From NCBI GenBank assembly GCA_024644865.1, contig JAHEGZ010000065.1:1-34967 (forward strand): a DNA stretch of 34,967 nucleotides, written 5' to 3'. The notes beneath the pieces were generated by a model. That model searched no databases, had not been told where the DNA came from, and was given only the letters and a program-made list of their open reading frames with translations. The position numbers and the translations under genes are program-made. Positions 7,743 to 15,540 of the stretch are shown in pieces; the stretch's first letter is position 1; the number at the start of each line of letters is the position of its first letter. The stretch is from Aurantimicrobium sp. Lineage in GTDB: Bacteria; Actinomycetota; Actinomycetes; Actinomycetales; Microbacteriaceae.

Positions 7743-8567
7743 GTGAGTAGTTTCGTCGTCAGTTTGTGGGTTCTTGCTGGAATCTGTTTCCTGACCTGGT
7801 TGCTTTCGGTCATCACCAAAGACACGTCCTGGGTCGACCGTATCTGGTCGGTCATCCCGGTGGTCTACCTCTGGATCTTCGCTGGAAGCGTGGGCTTCAC
7901 CGACGCTCGTGTGAACGTCATGGCTGTCGTTGTGACGCTGTGGGGTGCGCGACTGACCTTCAACTTCGCCCGAAAGGGCGGCTACCAGCCCGGTGGCGAG
8001 GACTACCGCTGGGAGGTCCTGCGACAAGGCATGACTCCTGCGCAGTACCAGATCTTTAACATCTTCTTCATTGTGATCTTCCAAAACCTGGTGCTCTGGC
8101 TCATCACCTTGCCCGCCTGGGTCGCCTCAGAGAACCCTTCGCCCTTCGGCTTCTGGGATCTCATTCTCACCGTGCTCTTCCTCGCACTGCTCATCTTTGA
8201 AACCACGGCCGACCAGCAGCAGTGGATCTTCCACAAGCGCAAGCACGCCGCGATTGCAGCGGGCAAGACGCCCGAGTCGAACTTCTTAACCACCGGCTTG
8301 TTTTCGGTCTCGCGTCACCCGAACTTCTTTGCGGAGCAATCGCAGTGGTGGGTTCTGTTCTTCTTCAGCGTGACCGCCACTGGCCAGATTGCGCAGTGGA
8401 CGGTGCTCGGCGCTATCCTCCTGACGACGATCTTCATTGGATCAACTCGCTTCACCGAGAACATTTCGGTGTCGAAGTACCCGGAGTACGCCGACTACCA
8501 GCGCCGGGTCTCCCCCATCATTCCGTGGTTCCCCAAGCCCGAAAGCTCGGTCAAGCGCGCGAACTAA
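7743..8567 (+). CDS. DUF1295 membrane protein (steroid 5-alpha-reductase-like)
   Basis: This is a 274-residue integral membrane protein with several hydrophobic segments (for example about 2-22, 35-60, 95-120, 135-160 and 200-235). The C-terminal signature comprises SVSRHPNFFAEQSQWW (around 185-200) and a final KYPEYADYQRRVSPIIPWFP. This matches the DUF1295 group related to steroid 5-alpha-reductases and isoprenylcysteine methyltransferases. Those enzymes act on lipid-like substrates using NADPH or SAM. The substrate of the bacterial DUF1295 proteins is not established, so no reaction is assigned. The GTG start has a strong AGAGGAGG 7 bases upstream. Its stop codon overlaps by 4 bases with the stop of the convergent deacetylase gene. 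Confidence 0.88.
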   Translation: MSSFVVSLWVLAGICFLTWLLSVITKDTSWVDRIWSVIPVVYLWIFAGSVGFTDARVNVMAVVVTLWGARLTFNFARKGGYQPGGEDYRWEVLRQGMTPAQYQIFNIFFIVIFQNLVLWLITLPAWVASENPSPFGFWDLILTVLFLALLIFETTADQQQWIFHKRKHAAIAAGKTPESNFLTTGLFSVSRHPNFFAEQSQWWVLFFFSVTATGQIAQWTVLGAILLTTIFIGSTRFTENISVSKYPEYADYQRRVSPIIPWFPKPESSVKRAN

Positions 8568-9439
8568 ATGTTTCGCTTATAGACGTCATCGAGAGTGACG
8601 GGCTGCAGCTTTCGCTCGTGCAGAATGCTCTCGATCGTGTCAAAGCAGTGCGTGACGACGGGAAAGTTCGCGTGGCCGATGACAATGTGCTGTGCCTGAA
8701 GCCAGCGCTTGGCGAGAGAACGAATGGATGCGTAGCTCACGCGCCCGGCATCGCCGAACGATCCGTACCAGAGCACGGGCGTCGAATATCCCTCGTTCGC
8801 GGCTATTCGGGCAACATTGTCGTTGATGAATCCGAAAGGCGGACGAAAATACGGGTGACCGGTGATGCCGAAGTTGTTCTTGATGTAGCGCTCACAACCA
8901 GACAACTGCTGGGCAACCGTTGAATCCGAAACCCGAGTCAAGTCTTTGTGCGTCGTTGTGTGATTAGCGATTTGAATGTTGCCCCGATCAACGAGTCGAC
9001 GCAATTGTTTGATGTTGGCATCCCAGCCGTCGTATTGGCTCGTGATGAAAAATGTCATTCGAAAGTTCGTGCGCTCAACGAAGTCACAATAGCCCTTGAT
9101 GGTTTCTGAACTGGCCCCATCGTCGACTGTGAGGGCGACGAGGTTACCCTGACCGGGCAGTGAGGAGATTTCACCGCTGGGCACACGAACGCGGGCCAAA
9201 CGTGGCACAGCAAACTGACCGTAGACCTCCTGGGCCTGAGGAATAAGGGTAGGAACAGGGCGACCATCTGGGTAAACGAGCGTTGACGTTGGCGTCGGTG
9301 TCGCAGTAGTGCCGTCTGGATGCGGCAACAGAGCCAGCGGATCAACGCCGTTTCGAGCCAGCGCGTAGCCGGCACCGCCACCAACGGCGGCGAGGGCAAT
9401 ACCGCTCACCAGGGTTGCGAGGAAACTTCGTCGATCCAC
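8564..9439 (-). CDS. exported polysaccharide deacetylase (NodB domain)
   Basis: This 291-residue protein has a twin-arginine-like signal (MDRRSFLATLVSG, then a hydrophobic Ala/Gly-rich stretch to about residue 28), a Pro/Thr-rich linker (about 40-80) and a NodB-type deacetylase domain. The metal and catalytic motifs are TVDDGA (first catalytic Asp), NHTTTH (metal histidines), RPPFG and VIGHA near the end. It probably removes acetyl groups from cell-wall or capsular polysaccharide outside the membrane. The exact substrate cannot be told. TVDDGA departs from the usual TFDDGP but keeps both Asp residues. The GTG start at 9439 has no ribosome binding site and a -10 box 6 bases upstream, indicating leaderless expression. 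It is divergent from the SDR gene. Confidence 0.9.
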   Translation of the reverse strand: MDRRSFLATLVSGIALAAVGGGAGYALARNGVDPLALLPHPDGTTATPTPTSTLVYPDGRPVPTLIPQAQEVYGQFAVPRLARVRVPSGEISSLPGQGNLVALTVDDGASSETIKGYCDFVERTNFRMTFFITSQYDGWDANIKQLRRLVDRGNIQIANHTTTHKDLTRVSDSTVAQQLSGCERYIKNNFGITGHPYFRPPFGFINDNVARIAANEGYSTPVLWYGSFGDAGRVSYASIRSLAKRWLQAQHIVIGHANFPVVTHCFDTIESILHERKLQPVTLDDVYKRNI

Positions 9440-9445
9440 GGGGGC

Positions 9446-9451
9446 AGTTTA
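9446..9451 (-). promoter_or_regulatory. -10 box of the deacetylase gene (leaderless)
   Basis: On the minus strand TAAACT is followed by six bases (GCCCCC) and then the GTG start. Transcription would begin at or next to the start codon. Confidence 0.5.
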
Positions 9452-9467
9452 CGCCGTGAATCTGGCT

Positions 9468-9473
9468 TAGCAT
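9468..9473 (+). promoter_or_regulatory. -10 box of the SDR gene (leaderless)
   Basis: TAGCAT is followed by six bases (CGAAGC) and the GTG start at 9480, with no ribosome binding site. The two divergent -10 boxes in this 40-base gap are only 16 bases apart. Confidence 0.5.
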
Positions 9474-9479
9474 CGAAGC

Positions 9480-10250
9480 GTGGCTGATGAGACTCAAACA
9501 CCTTTTGACCTTTCCGGACGCACGGTCTTGGTGACCGGCGCTGGTGGCGGACTTGGTCGCGGCATCACAGACGCCCTGGCCCGCGCGGGAGCGACGGTCG
9601 TGGTCAACGACATCGACCCCTCGCGCGCGACTGCTCGAGTGAACGAGATCGTTGAGGCCGGCGGCAAAGCGATGGCTGGAGTGGGCGACGTCACTGACCC
9701 GGTATCGGTCGATGCACTTTTTGCCGAGGTCGAAGCCGCTGGCGCAAACATCGACACGATCATCCTGAACGCAACGGCGCCGCAGCGTTCAGTTTCGATC
9801 GACGAAGAAGACTGGGCGTACCACCAGTCGATGGTCGACAGCTTTCTCAAGGCTCCCCTGCTCGTGACTCAGCGCGCGCTTGCACGCATGAAGGCGACGG
9901 GCTTCGGTCGAATCATCAACATCACGAGCGAGGTATTTGAAACCAGCGAGCCAGGGTCGTCTGCCTACGTTGCGGCCAAAGGAGCTCAGATCGGCTGGAG
10001 CCGCAGCGCGGCAAAAGAACTGGCCGAGTTCGGAATCACGGTGAATACGGTTGCACCCGGATTCATTCCGGTCGAGCGACACAAAGACTTACCTCAGCAA
10101 GTATTGGATGATTATCTCGATACCGTTCCCGCCGGAAGGTGGGGCACTCCCGCCGAAATCGGTTGGGCGTGCGTTTATTTTGCGAGCACAGAGGCTGCCT
10201 TTGTTTCGGGGCAAACGCTCATAGTAAACGGCGGGCGCACACCTCACTAG
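9480..10250 (+). CDS. short-chain dehydrogenase/reductase (FabG-like)
   Basis: This 256-residue classical SDR oxidoreductase has the Rossmann nucleotide motif TGAGGGLGRG at about 20-29. NATAP (around 98-102) replaces the usual NNAG. The catalytic Ser lies in NITSEV, the YVAAK catalytic Tyr-x-x-x-Lys is near 162-166, and the C-terminal SGQTLIVNGG is typical of FabG-like enzymes. It reduces a 3-oxo group or oxidises an alcohol with NAD(P). The substrate is unknown, and this need not be the fatty-acid FabG because no fatty-acid genes are adjacent. The GTG start at 9480 appears leaderless. A strong hairpin overlaps its stop codon. Confidence 0.88.
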   Translation: MADETQTPFDLSGRTVLVTGAGGGLGRGITDALARAGATVVVNDIDPSRATARVNEIVEAGGKAMAGVGDVTDPVSVDALFAEVEAAGANIDTIILNATAPQRSVSIDEEDWAYHQSMVDSFLKAPLLVTQRALARMKATGFGRIINITSEVFETSEPGSSAYVAAKGAQIGWSRSAAKELAEFGITVNTVAPGFIPVERHKDLPQQVLDDYLDTVPAGRWGTPAEIGWACVYFASTEAAFVSGQTLIVNGGRTPH

Positions 10251-10272
10251 GTGAACGCCCGCCGCCTTTACT
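10229..10272. terminator. bidirectional terminator-like hairpin after the SDR gene
   Basis: CGGCGGGCG (10229-10237) pairs perfectly with CGCCCGCCG (10256-10264), and an inner CACCT/AGGTG pair extends the stem. CCTTTACT follows on the plus strand. The hairpin includes the SDR stop codon and lies 28 bases beyond the stop of the convergent exported-protein gene, so it may serve both. Confidence 0.65.
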
Positions 10273-10291
10273 GTTCGGCTAACAGGGGGTA

Positions 10292-10765
10292 CTAGCCGAC
10301 GACAGGAACCCACAGACGGTTTGAGTTTTCGATCTTGGTCTTGTAGCCCGTCTTGACAACGGATTCGACGGCGCGAATTTGCTTGCCGGCGTCATCAGCG
10401 GTCAGAACGTAGGTCGTGCCGGTTGCGTCGGCAATGTCAACGCCGTTGCGCTGCCACTTGTAGGTGACCGAGTCGGCAGCCGGGGTGTAAATGCCGGGGT
10501 TCACCGTGAGCGTTGAGCCAACCGTGGTCGTGCCAGCGATAGTTACGTCCTGAAGCTCTTCGAACTTCAGCGCGGCAACGCGGGGCGTGTGACCGGGACG
10601 AGGGGTGTGAGTTGCCGATTCGGAGGAAACACGGCCGTTGTCGTGACCGCCGCGGCCGTGTGCGCTTGCCGCTGAAGCTACGCCCAGCGAGGCGCCACCG
10701 ACGACGACCGCCGCAAGAATAGCGCTAGTGATTTTGCCGTAACGAGTCGAAAAGGGATTCTTCAT
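10292..10765 (-). CDS. small exported protein with one Ig-like domain
   Basis: This 157-residue protein has a typical Sec signal peptide: MKNPFSTRYGK, a hydrophobic stretch ILAAVVVGGASLGVA, and cleavage probably after SAASA. A Gly/His/Arg/Pro-rich linker follows (about 35-65). The single C-terminal domain (about 70-157) contains VGSTLTVNPG, VTYKWQRNGVDI and TYVLTADDAGKQIRAVES. This is the bacterial Ig-like repeat often found in tandem in large actinobacterial surface proteins. Here it occurs once, with no sortase motif or membrane anchor, so the protein is probably secreted or loosely wall-bound. I chose the ATG at 10765, with AAGGAG 10 bases upstream, over a TTG at 10774 that lies too close to that site. 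Function is unknown. Confidence 0.75.
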   Translation of the reverse strand: MKNPFSTRYGKITSAILAAVVVGGASLGVASAASAHGRGGHDNGRVSSESATHTPRPGHTPRVAALKFEELQDVTIAGTTTVGSTLTVNPGIYTPAADSVTYKWQRNGVDIADATGTTYVLTADDAGKQIRAVESVVKTGYKTKIENSNRLWVPVVG

Positions 10766-10909
10766 GGGGATCAAACTCCTTGAGATTGTTGAGCGAGTTA
10801 CTTCGCTGCATCTTCAAGCTATTGCTCCCGCAAGGCCCTCGCCAGCGACTTGACCCAGTCCCCACTTGGTCTTGGATAAACCTTGGATGAATTGCCCATT
10901 TACAGGCAA
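10766..10909. other. intergenic region between rlmN and the exported-protein gene
   Basis: This 144-base gap must contain the exported-protein promoter, but no convincing -10/-35 pair is visible. Near its right edge AATTGCC (10890-10896) pairs with GGCAATT (10905-10911), a 7-bp hairpin overlapping the rlmN stop. It has no U-run, so it would be at best a weak terminator. Confidence 0.45.
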
Positions 10910-12118
10910 TTAGTCGGCCGCAGCGAGCTGTCCGCAGGCTCCGTCAATCTCTTTTCCGCGGGTGTCCCGCAGAGTCGTGGGCACTCCGGCAGCCTCGAGG
11001 CGCCGGACGAATTCACGCATCACGGCCGGTTCACTCGCAGTCCAAATCGAGCCGGGAGTCGGGTTCAGGGGAATTGGGTTCACGTGAACCCACCCATGAC
11101 CGCGATCGTTGAGCTTCTCGGCCAACAGGTCGGCTCGCCATCCGTGATCGTTCATGTCTTTAATCAGGGCGTACTCGATGGAGACTCGACGGCCCGTCTT
11201 GTCGAAGTAGGCACGGGCAGCATCGAGAGCTTCGTCGACCTTCCATCGCGAGTTAACCGGGATGAGCTCATCGCGCAGCTGGTCATCGGGAGCGTGCAGT
11301 GAGAGAGCGAAGGTAACCGGTATTTTTTCGTCGGCAAGCTTGAGAATTGAAGGAACCAGACCCACGGTCGAAACCGTGATGTGTCGGGCCGACATTCCCA
11401 AGCCGTCGGGCTGCGGTGCGACCATGGTGCGCACGGCGTGCATGAGGCGCTTGTAATTGGCCAGCGGCTCCCCCATGCCCATGAAGACGATGTTGCTCAC
11501 TCGGTCGGGGGTGTTGTCGTCTTTCTTCTTGCCCCCGAGTTCACCGGCAAGAATGGCCTGGTTGGCGCGAACCACCTGGTCGATTATCTCGGCCGACGAG
11601 AGATTGCGTGTGAGCCCGGCCTGACCGGTGGCGCAGAACGGACAGTTCATGCCGCAGCCCGCTTGAGAAGAAACACACAGGGTGATTCGCCCCGGATAGC
11701 GCATGAGCACCGACTCAACGAGAGCGCCGTCGAACAGACGCCAGAGGAACTTGATGGTGTCACCGTTGTCGGTCTTGAGCTTCTTCACCTCGGTCAACAG
11801 CGGAGGCAAAATCTGCGCTACAAGGTCGGCCCGGCCCTCGGCCGGCAGGTCCGTCATCAGTGACGGATCGGTCGTGTAGTGCGTGAAGTAGTGCGTTGCT
11901 ATTTGTTTGGCGCGAAAGGCGGGCAGTCCAAGACCGTTCACAAATCCTTTGCGCTCGTCGATGTCGAGGTCGGCAAGGTGAATCGGAGGTTTCGCGCCTC
12001 GAGGAGCGGCGAACTCCAGTAGCGGACGTCCCTCGGCGTCGACCTTCTGCTGCCAGCCCTCGGTCGCCGGACGCACCTGTCGAACCGGACCGGGTCCGGC
12101 ATCCCTGTTCGTCGCCAT
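10910..12118 (-). CDS. rlmN: 23S rRNA (adenine-2503-C2) / tRNA (adenine-37-C2) methyltransferase
   Basis: This 402-residue radical-SAM methyltransferase modifies A2503 of 23S rRNA, and A37 of some tRNAs. The [4Fe-4S] cluster motif CGMNCPFC supplies C155, C159 and C162. GMGEPLANY binds SAM. The C-terminal [15 protein letters not shown] carries the methyl-carrier Cys (about 395). The N-terminus is about 20 residues longer than in many homologues ([14 protein letters not shown]...), which could mean a later true start. However, a TATCGT hexamer exactly 6 bases before the ATG at 12118 fits a leaderless transcript and supports this start. It lies downstream of two ABC permease genes on the same strand but has its own promoter-like signal. 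Confidence 0.96.
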   Translation of the reverse strand: MATNRDAGPGPVRQVRPATEGWQQKVDAEGRPLLEFAAPRGAKPPIHLADLDIDERKGFVNGLGLPAFRAKQIATHYFTHYTTDPSLMTDLPAEGRADLVAQILPPLLTEVKKLKTDNGDTIKFLWRLFDGALVESVLMRYPGRITLCVSSQAGCGMNCPFCATGQAGLTRNLSSAEIIDQVVRANQAILAGELGGKKKDDNTPDRVSNIVFMGMGEPLANYKRLMHAVRTMVAPQPDGLGMSARHITVSTVGLVPSILKLADEKIPVTFALSLHAPDDQLRDELIPVNSRWKVDEALDAARAYFDKTGRRVSIEYALIKDMNDHGWRADLLAEKLNDRGHGWVHVNPIPLNPTPGSIWTASEPAVMREFVRRLEAAGVPTTLRDTRGKEIDGACGQLAAAD

Positions 12119-12124
12119 GCTTCA

Positions 12125-12130
12125 ACGATA
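12125..12130 (-). promoter_or_regulatory. -10 box of rlmN (leaderless)
   Basis: On the minus strand TATCGT is followed by TGAAGC (6 bases) and the ATG. No ribosome binding site is present. A short CGAGG/CCTCG hairpin at 12137-12152, beyond the permease stop, overlaps the region upstream of this box and may be a weak terminator. Confidence 0.45.
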
Positions 12131-12156
12131 CCGGCGCGAGGCTGGCACCTCGGGCG

Positions 12157-12999
12157 TTAGCGACTCGAACCGAGGGTGATGCCGCGGATGAGTGAGCGCT
12201 GGAAGAAGGCAAAGATGATGAACGACGGGATGGCGCCCAAAATACTTGCCGCGGCAACCACTGGCATCGGTGGCGGATTCCACGCGTCACCGATGTTTAG
12301 TGAGGCCACGGCTAGCGGCACCGTTTGGCTCTCATAATCAGGCAGGAGCAAGAGCGTGAGCAGATACTCGTTCCAGTTTGCAACAAACAGCAACAGGGCA
12401 ACTGTAAGAAGCGACGGCATCATGAGCGGAATCACGACCCGGCGAATGACCTGCCAACGCGACGCACCATCAATTGAGGCAGCTTCGAGAAGTTCAGTCG
12501 GGAAGTGGTTCATGATGTTGCCCAGCAAGAACGTGGCAAAAGCCGCCCCAGTGATTCCCAGCGGAATGATCAGAAACGCAACGTTGCCGTACATGTGCAC
12601 CATCTTCGAGATGAGGAACACGGGATAGGCGAACGCCTCCTGCGGCATCAGGAAGATGACGACGCAGGTCGCCAAAACGAAAGTGCGCCACTTATGCTTG
12701 CCAATCGAAATGGCATAGGCGATGAAAAACGCCATCACCATGCTGACCAGAAGCGCACCCACCGAGATGATCATCGAGTTAAGCACCTTGAGCGGAAAGT
12801 CCAGCCCGACCCAGACCTGAACATAATTGGCAAACGAGACCGTCGCAGCAGGTTCAAGCACGCCTGTCGAAGCAAACTCCTCGGGGCTCTTGAGCGATGA
12901 GTTCCAGGCCAAGAAGAAGGGCGATGCCCACAGCAGGGCAAACAGCGCCAGAAGGATAACGAACGCACGGCGAGGCGCGCGCGCGATGAAACGCTTCAC
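12157..12999 (-). CDS. ABC transporter permease, carbohydrate type (MalG/UgpE-like)
   Basis: This 280-residue inner-membrane permease of the CUT1 sugar-importer family has six predicted transmembrane stretches. The first is at about 12-32 (AFVILLALFALLWASPFFLA). The cytoplasmic EAA loop that docks the ATPase is clear at about 172-195: LLEAASIDGASRWQVIRRVVIPLMMP. It pairs with the MalF-type permease encoded just upstream, whose stop overlaps this ATG by 4 bases (ATGA). The substrate is probably a sugar, disaccharide or glycerol-phosphate-like compound and cannot be refined. No solute-binding protein or ATPase gene is adjacent, so the transporter must use components encoded elsewhere. Confidence 0.9.
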   Translation of the reverse strand: MKRFIARAPRRAFVILLALFALLWASPFFLAWNSSLKSPEEFASTGVLEPAATVSFANYVQVWVGLDFPLKVLNSMIISVGALLVSMVMAFFIAYAISIGKHKWRTFVLATCVVIFLMPQEAFAYPVFLISKMVHMYGNVAFLIIPLGITGAAFATFLLGNIMNHFPTELLEAASIDGASRWQVIRRVVIPLMMPSLLTVALLLFVANWNEYLLTLLLLPDYESQTVPLAVASLNIGDAWNPPPMPVVAAASILGAIPSFIIFAFFQRSLIRGITLGSSR

Positions 13000-13913
13000 T
13001 CGTCACCTCCCGAACGACGCGTCGACCGGTTGAAGACGAAGACGATGAAAGACACGGCAACACCTATTCCGATGGCCATGATCGTTGTCACGGCCGAACC
13101 GCCACCAATGAACTGTCCACCGAAGAAGGAGTGCACGGCAAACGTCGCTGCCGAAGACGTACTTCCGTGCGGTCCGCCGAAGGTGACATAGACAACGGGC
13201 GCAAAAACTTTGAGTCCACCGACGACGGTAATGAGTAGAACCACGAGGATCTCGGGGCGCAGTGCGGGCAATGTGATGTAGCGCATCCGTTGCCACCAGG
13301 AGGCACCGTCGACGCTGGCAGCCTCGAGGGTTGCGACGTCAAGGCGAGCAAGTCCTGACAGAAAGATGACGAAGGCAAAACCGAGCTGCAGCCAGATCAT
13401 GACGACGGTCAGGCTGACGAGCGCCGGAATAGGCCGACCTAACCAGTCGTGCTGCAGGTGGCCCAAACCCCAGTTGCGCAAGAGTGCGTTGATCACTCCC
13501 TGCTGGCCGTCGAGTAACCAACCCCAGAGCGTTCCGGTGATGGCAATCGGGATGACCTGGGGCAGGTAGAACCCACCGCGCACCCACGGCACGAGCTTTT
13601 CCGAGATGACGCCCTTGAAGGCGTCGAAAACCGCAATTGCCAACAAAAGTGCAAGCACGCCCGGAATGATCGCCATCGGAATGACGTAATAGAGCGAGTG
13701 CAAGCAGGAGTTCCAAAAATCCTGGTCACTGAGCAGGTCGATGTAGTTCTTGAGGCCAATCCACTTGCCATTGCCATAGCCGGGGAATCGCATGAAGCTC
13801 AGCAGCATGTTCCACACGAGCATGGTGATGACGAACGCGGCGAGTATGAAAAAGCTTGGGTACAAGAACCCGTTGTACGACTCACGCGTGGTCGACGCGC
13901 GTCTACTCTTCAT
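12996..13913 (-). CDS. ABC transporter permease, carbohydrate type (MalF/UgpA-like)
   Basis: This 305-residue CUT1-family permease has a first transmembrane segment at about 18-38 (FLYPSFFILAAFVITMLVW) and a periplasmic-side loop WIGLKNYIDLLSDQDFW typical of MalF/UgpA proteins. The EAA loop is LEAASVDGASWWQRMRYITLPALRP at about 198-222. It forms a heterodimer with the MalG-type permease that follows at an ATGA overlap. It starts at an ATG with TAGTTT exactly 6 bases upstream and no ribosome binding site, so the pair seems to have its own leaderless promoter rather than depending on the upstream gapdh gene. The gene usually found ahead of it, for the solute-binding lipoprotein, is missing. Confidence 0.9.
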   Translation of the reverse strand: MKSRRASTTRESYNGFLYPSFFILAAFVITMLVWNMLLSFMRFPGYGNGKWIGLKNYIDLLSDQDFWNSCLHSLYYVIPMAIIPGVLALLLAIAVFDAFKGVISEKLVPWVRGGFYLPQVIPIAITGTLWGWLLDGQQGVINALLRNWGLGHLQHDWLGRPIPALVSLTVVMIWLQLGFAFVIFLSGLARLDVATLEAASVDGASWWQRMRYITLPALRPEILVVLLITVVGGLKVFAPVVYVTFGGPHGSTSSAATFAVHSFFGGQFIGGGSAVTTIMAIGIGVAVSFIVFVFNRSTRRSGGDE

Positions 13914-13919
13914 CTTGCG

Positions 13920-13925
13920 AAACTA
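13920..13925 (-). promoter_or_regulatory. -10 box of the permease pair (leaderless)
   Basis: On the minus strand TAGTTT is followed by CGCAAG (6 bases) and the ATG of the MalF-type permease. It lies in the 54-base gap after the dehydrogenase gene. Confidence 0.5.
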
Positions 13926-13967
13926 TCACGAGCCCAGCTGCCAGCTAGAGCACGCTTTGCGAGATGT

Positions 13968-15401
13968 CTAGGGCAAGCGCGGCGGGTGCGTTCCCGAGAG
14001 CTGCTGGATGATTCGCACCACCTGGTGTGAGTATCCGTATTCGTTGTCGTACCAGACGTATACAACGGCGTGGTTGTCACTGGTGATGGTGGCGAGTCCG
14101 TCGACAATGCCGGCGCGGTTCGAGCCAAGGAAGTCAGTGGAGACAACCTCAGGTGACTCAATGTAGTCAATCTGCTGACGCAGGCTCGAGAACAGCGATG
14201 CGTCTCGCAGCTGGCTGTTGAGTGTCTCGCGGTCAACAGTTTTCGAAAGCGTAAGGTTCAGGATGGCCATGGAAACATCAGGCGTGGGCACGCGAATCGC
14301 GTTACCGGTGAGCTTGCCTTCCAAAACGGGAAGCGCCTTGGCTACGGCTTTTGCGGCACCGGTTTCGGTCAGCACCATGTTGAGGGCTGCCGAGCGACCG
14401 CGGCGGTCACCCTTGTGGAAGTTGTCAATCAGGTTCTGGTCGTTTGTGTACGAGTGAACGGTCTCGACATGGCCGTACTCGACGCCGTACAGATCGTTGA
14501 TGACCTTGAGCACGGGGGTGATGGCGTTGGTGGTGCAGGACGCGGCGGTGACAATCTCGTCAGCGTCGGTGATGGTGTCGTTGTTGATTCCGTACACGAC
14601 GTTCTTGAGCGGACTCTTACCCGGAGCGGTCAACAGAACCTTCTTCGAACCCTGTGCGGCGAGGTGCTGACGCAGGCCCGGCTCGTCGCGCCAGCGTCCC
14701 GTGTTGTCGACGATGATGGCGTCGTTTATGCCGTATGCGGTGTAATCGATGGCGCTGGGGTCGTTGGCGTAGATGACCTGGATCGGCTGGTCGTTTGCAA
14801 TGATGAGGTTCTTGTCGGCATCCACCGTGATGGTTCCGGCGAATGGGCCATGCACAGAGTCACGACGCAGCAAGCTGGCGCGCTTGACGAGGTCGTTGGC
14901 CCCACCCTCGCGCACCACGATGGCACGCAGGCGAGGGCCTCGGCCGTTCTCTGACTGGGCCAACAGAATACGTGCCAGAAGGCGACCGATGCGGCCAAAT
15001 CCGTAAAGCACGACATCTGCGCAATCTGCATCCGTTGCCGGGCGCCCCTGCCCCGCGATGGATGCAACAACCTCCCCGGCGTAGTCGGCCAGTGAGACCC
15101 CGTCAGTGCGTGAGCGCCACGCCAGAATTGCGGCTCCCATGTCGAGGCTGGCCGGGCCGGGGTTGATGGCCTTGACTGCGTTCAAGAAAGTGAGACTGTC
15201 GGCGACGTCGAGCTCCTGGCCTCCGGCGTGACGGGCAAAGCGGTGGGCCTTGACGACCTGCTCGGCAGACGAGTTGATGATGCGACGACCGTGGATGTGC
15301 GTGACGATGCCGTTGTCGCGGTAGAGCGTGCCCACAACTGGGATGATCTGCTCAGCGAGTTCGAGGCGTGACTTGTGGTTCGGCGTTGACGGCGAGGTCA
15401 T
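13968..15401 (-). CDS. glyceraldehyde-3-phosphate dehydrogenase, long form (GapB-like)
   Basis: This 477-residue protein interconverts glyceraldehyde-3-phosphate and 1,3-bisphosphoglycerate. The catalytic Cys lies in AASCTTNAI, the Rossmann motif is GFGRIGRLLARILL (about 127-140), and HSYTNDQNLIDNFHKGDRRGRSAA is the phosphate-binding region. It carries about 120 extra N-terminal residues compared with the usual 330-340-residue glycolytic enzyme. This long form resembles Corynebacterium glutamicum GapB (about 480 residues), which works mainly in gluconeogenesis, so a gluconeogenic, possibly NADP-using role is inferred. I chose the ATG at 15401 because AAGGAG lies 4 bases upstream; the GTG at 15425 would precede it. 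A well-spaced promoter lies 28-56 bases upstream. Confidence 0.9.
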   Translation of the reverse strand: MTSPSTPNHKSRLELAEQIIPVVGTLYRDNGIVTHIHGRRIINSSAEQVVKAHRFARHAGGQELDVADSLTFLNAVKAINPGPASLDMGAAILAWRSRTDGVSLADYAGEVVASIAGQGRPATDADCADVVLYGFGRIGRLLARILLAQSENGRGPRLRAIVVREGGANDLVKRASLLRRDSVHGPFAGTITVDADKNLIIANDQPIQVIYANDPSAIDYTAYGINDAIIVDNTGRWRDEPGLRQHLAAQGSKKVLLTAPGKSPLKNVVYGINNDTITDADEIVTAASCTTNAITPVLKVINDLYGVEYGHVETVHSYTNDQNLIDNFHKGDRRGRSAALNMVLTETGAAKAVAKALPVLEGKLTGNAIRVPTPDVSMAILNLTLSKTVDRETLNSQLRDASLFSSLRQQIDYIESPEVVSTDFLGSNRAGIVDGLATITSDNHAVVYVWYDNEYGYSHQVVRIIQQLSGTHPPRLP

Positions 15402-15428
15402 GGTTCTCCTTGAAGGGATGGACACAGG

Positions 15429-15457
15429 ACTCTAGCGAAGTCGTCTCTCGACGCTAA
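15429..15457 (-). promoter_or_regulatory. promoter of the long-form GAPDH gene
   Basis: On the minus strand TTAGCG (15457-15452) and TAGAGT (15434-15429) are separated by exactly 17 bases. The inferred transcript has a leader of about 20 bases containing the AAGGAG ribosome binding site. Confidence 0.5.
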
Positions 15458-15540
15458 AAATTCAGCGGTTTCAGAATACTTGCCCGGGGGTGTTTCGGGC
15501 GGATTTGAGTTCCCGTGGGGTGGGAATTGAATGCGAGGTC

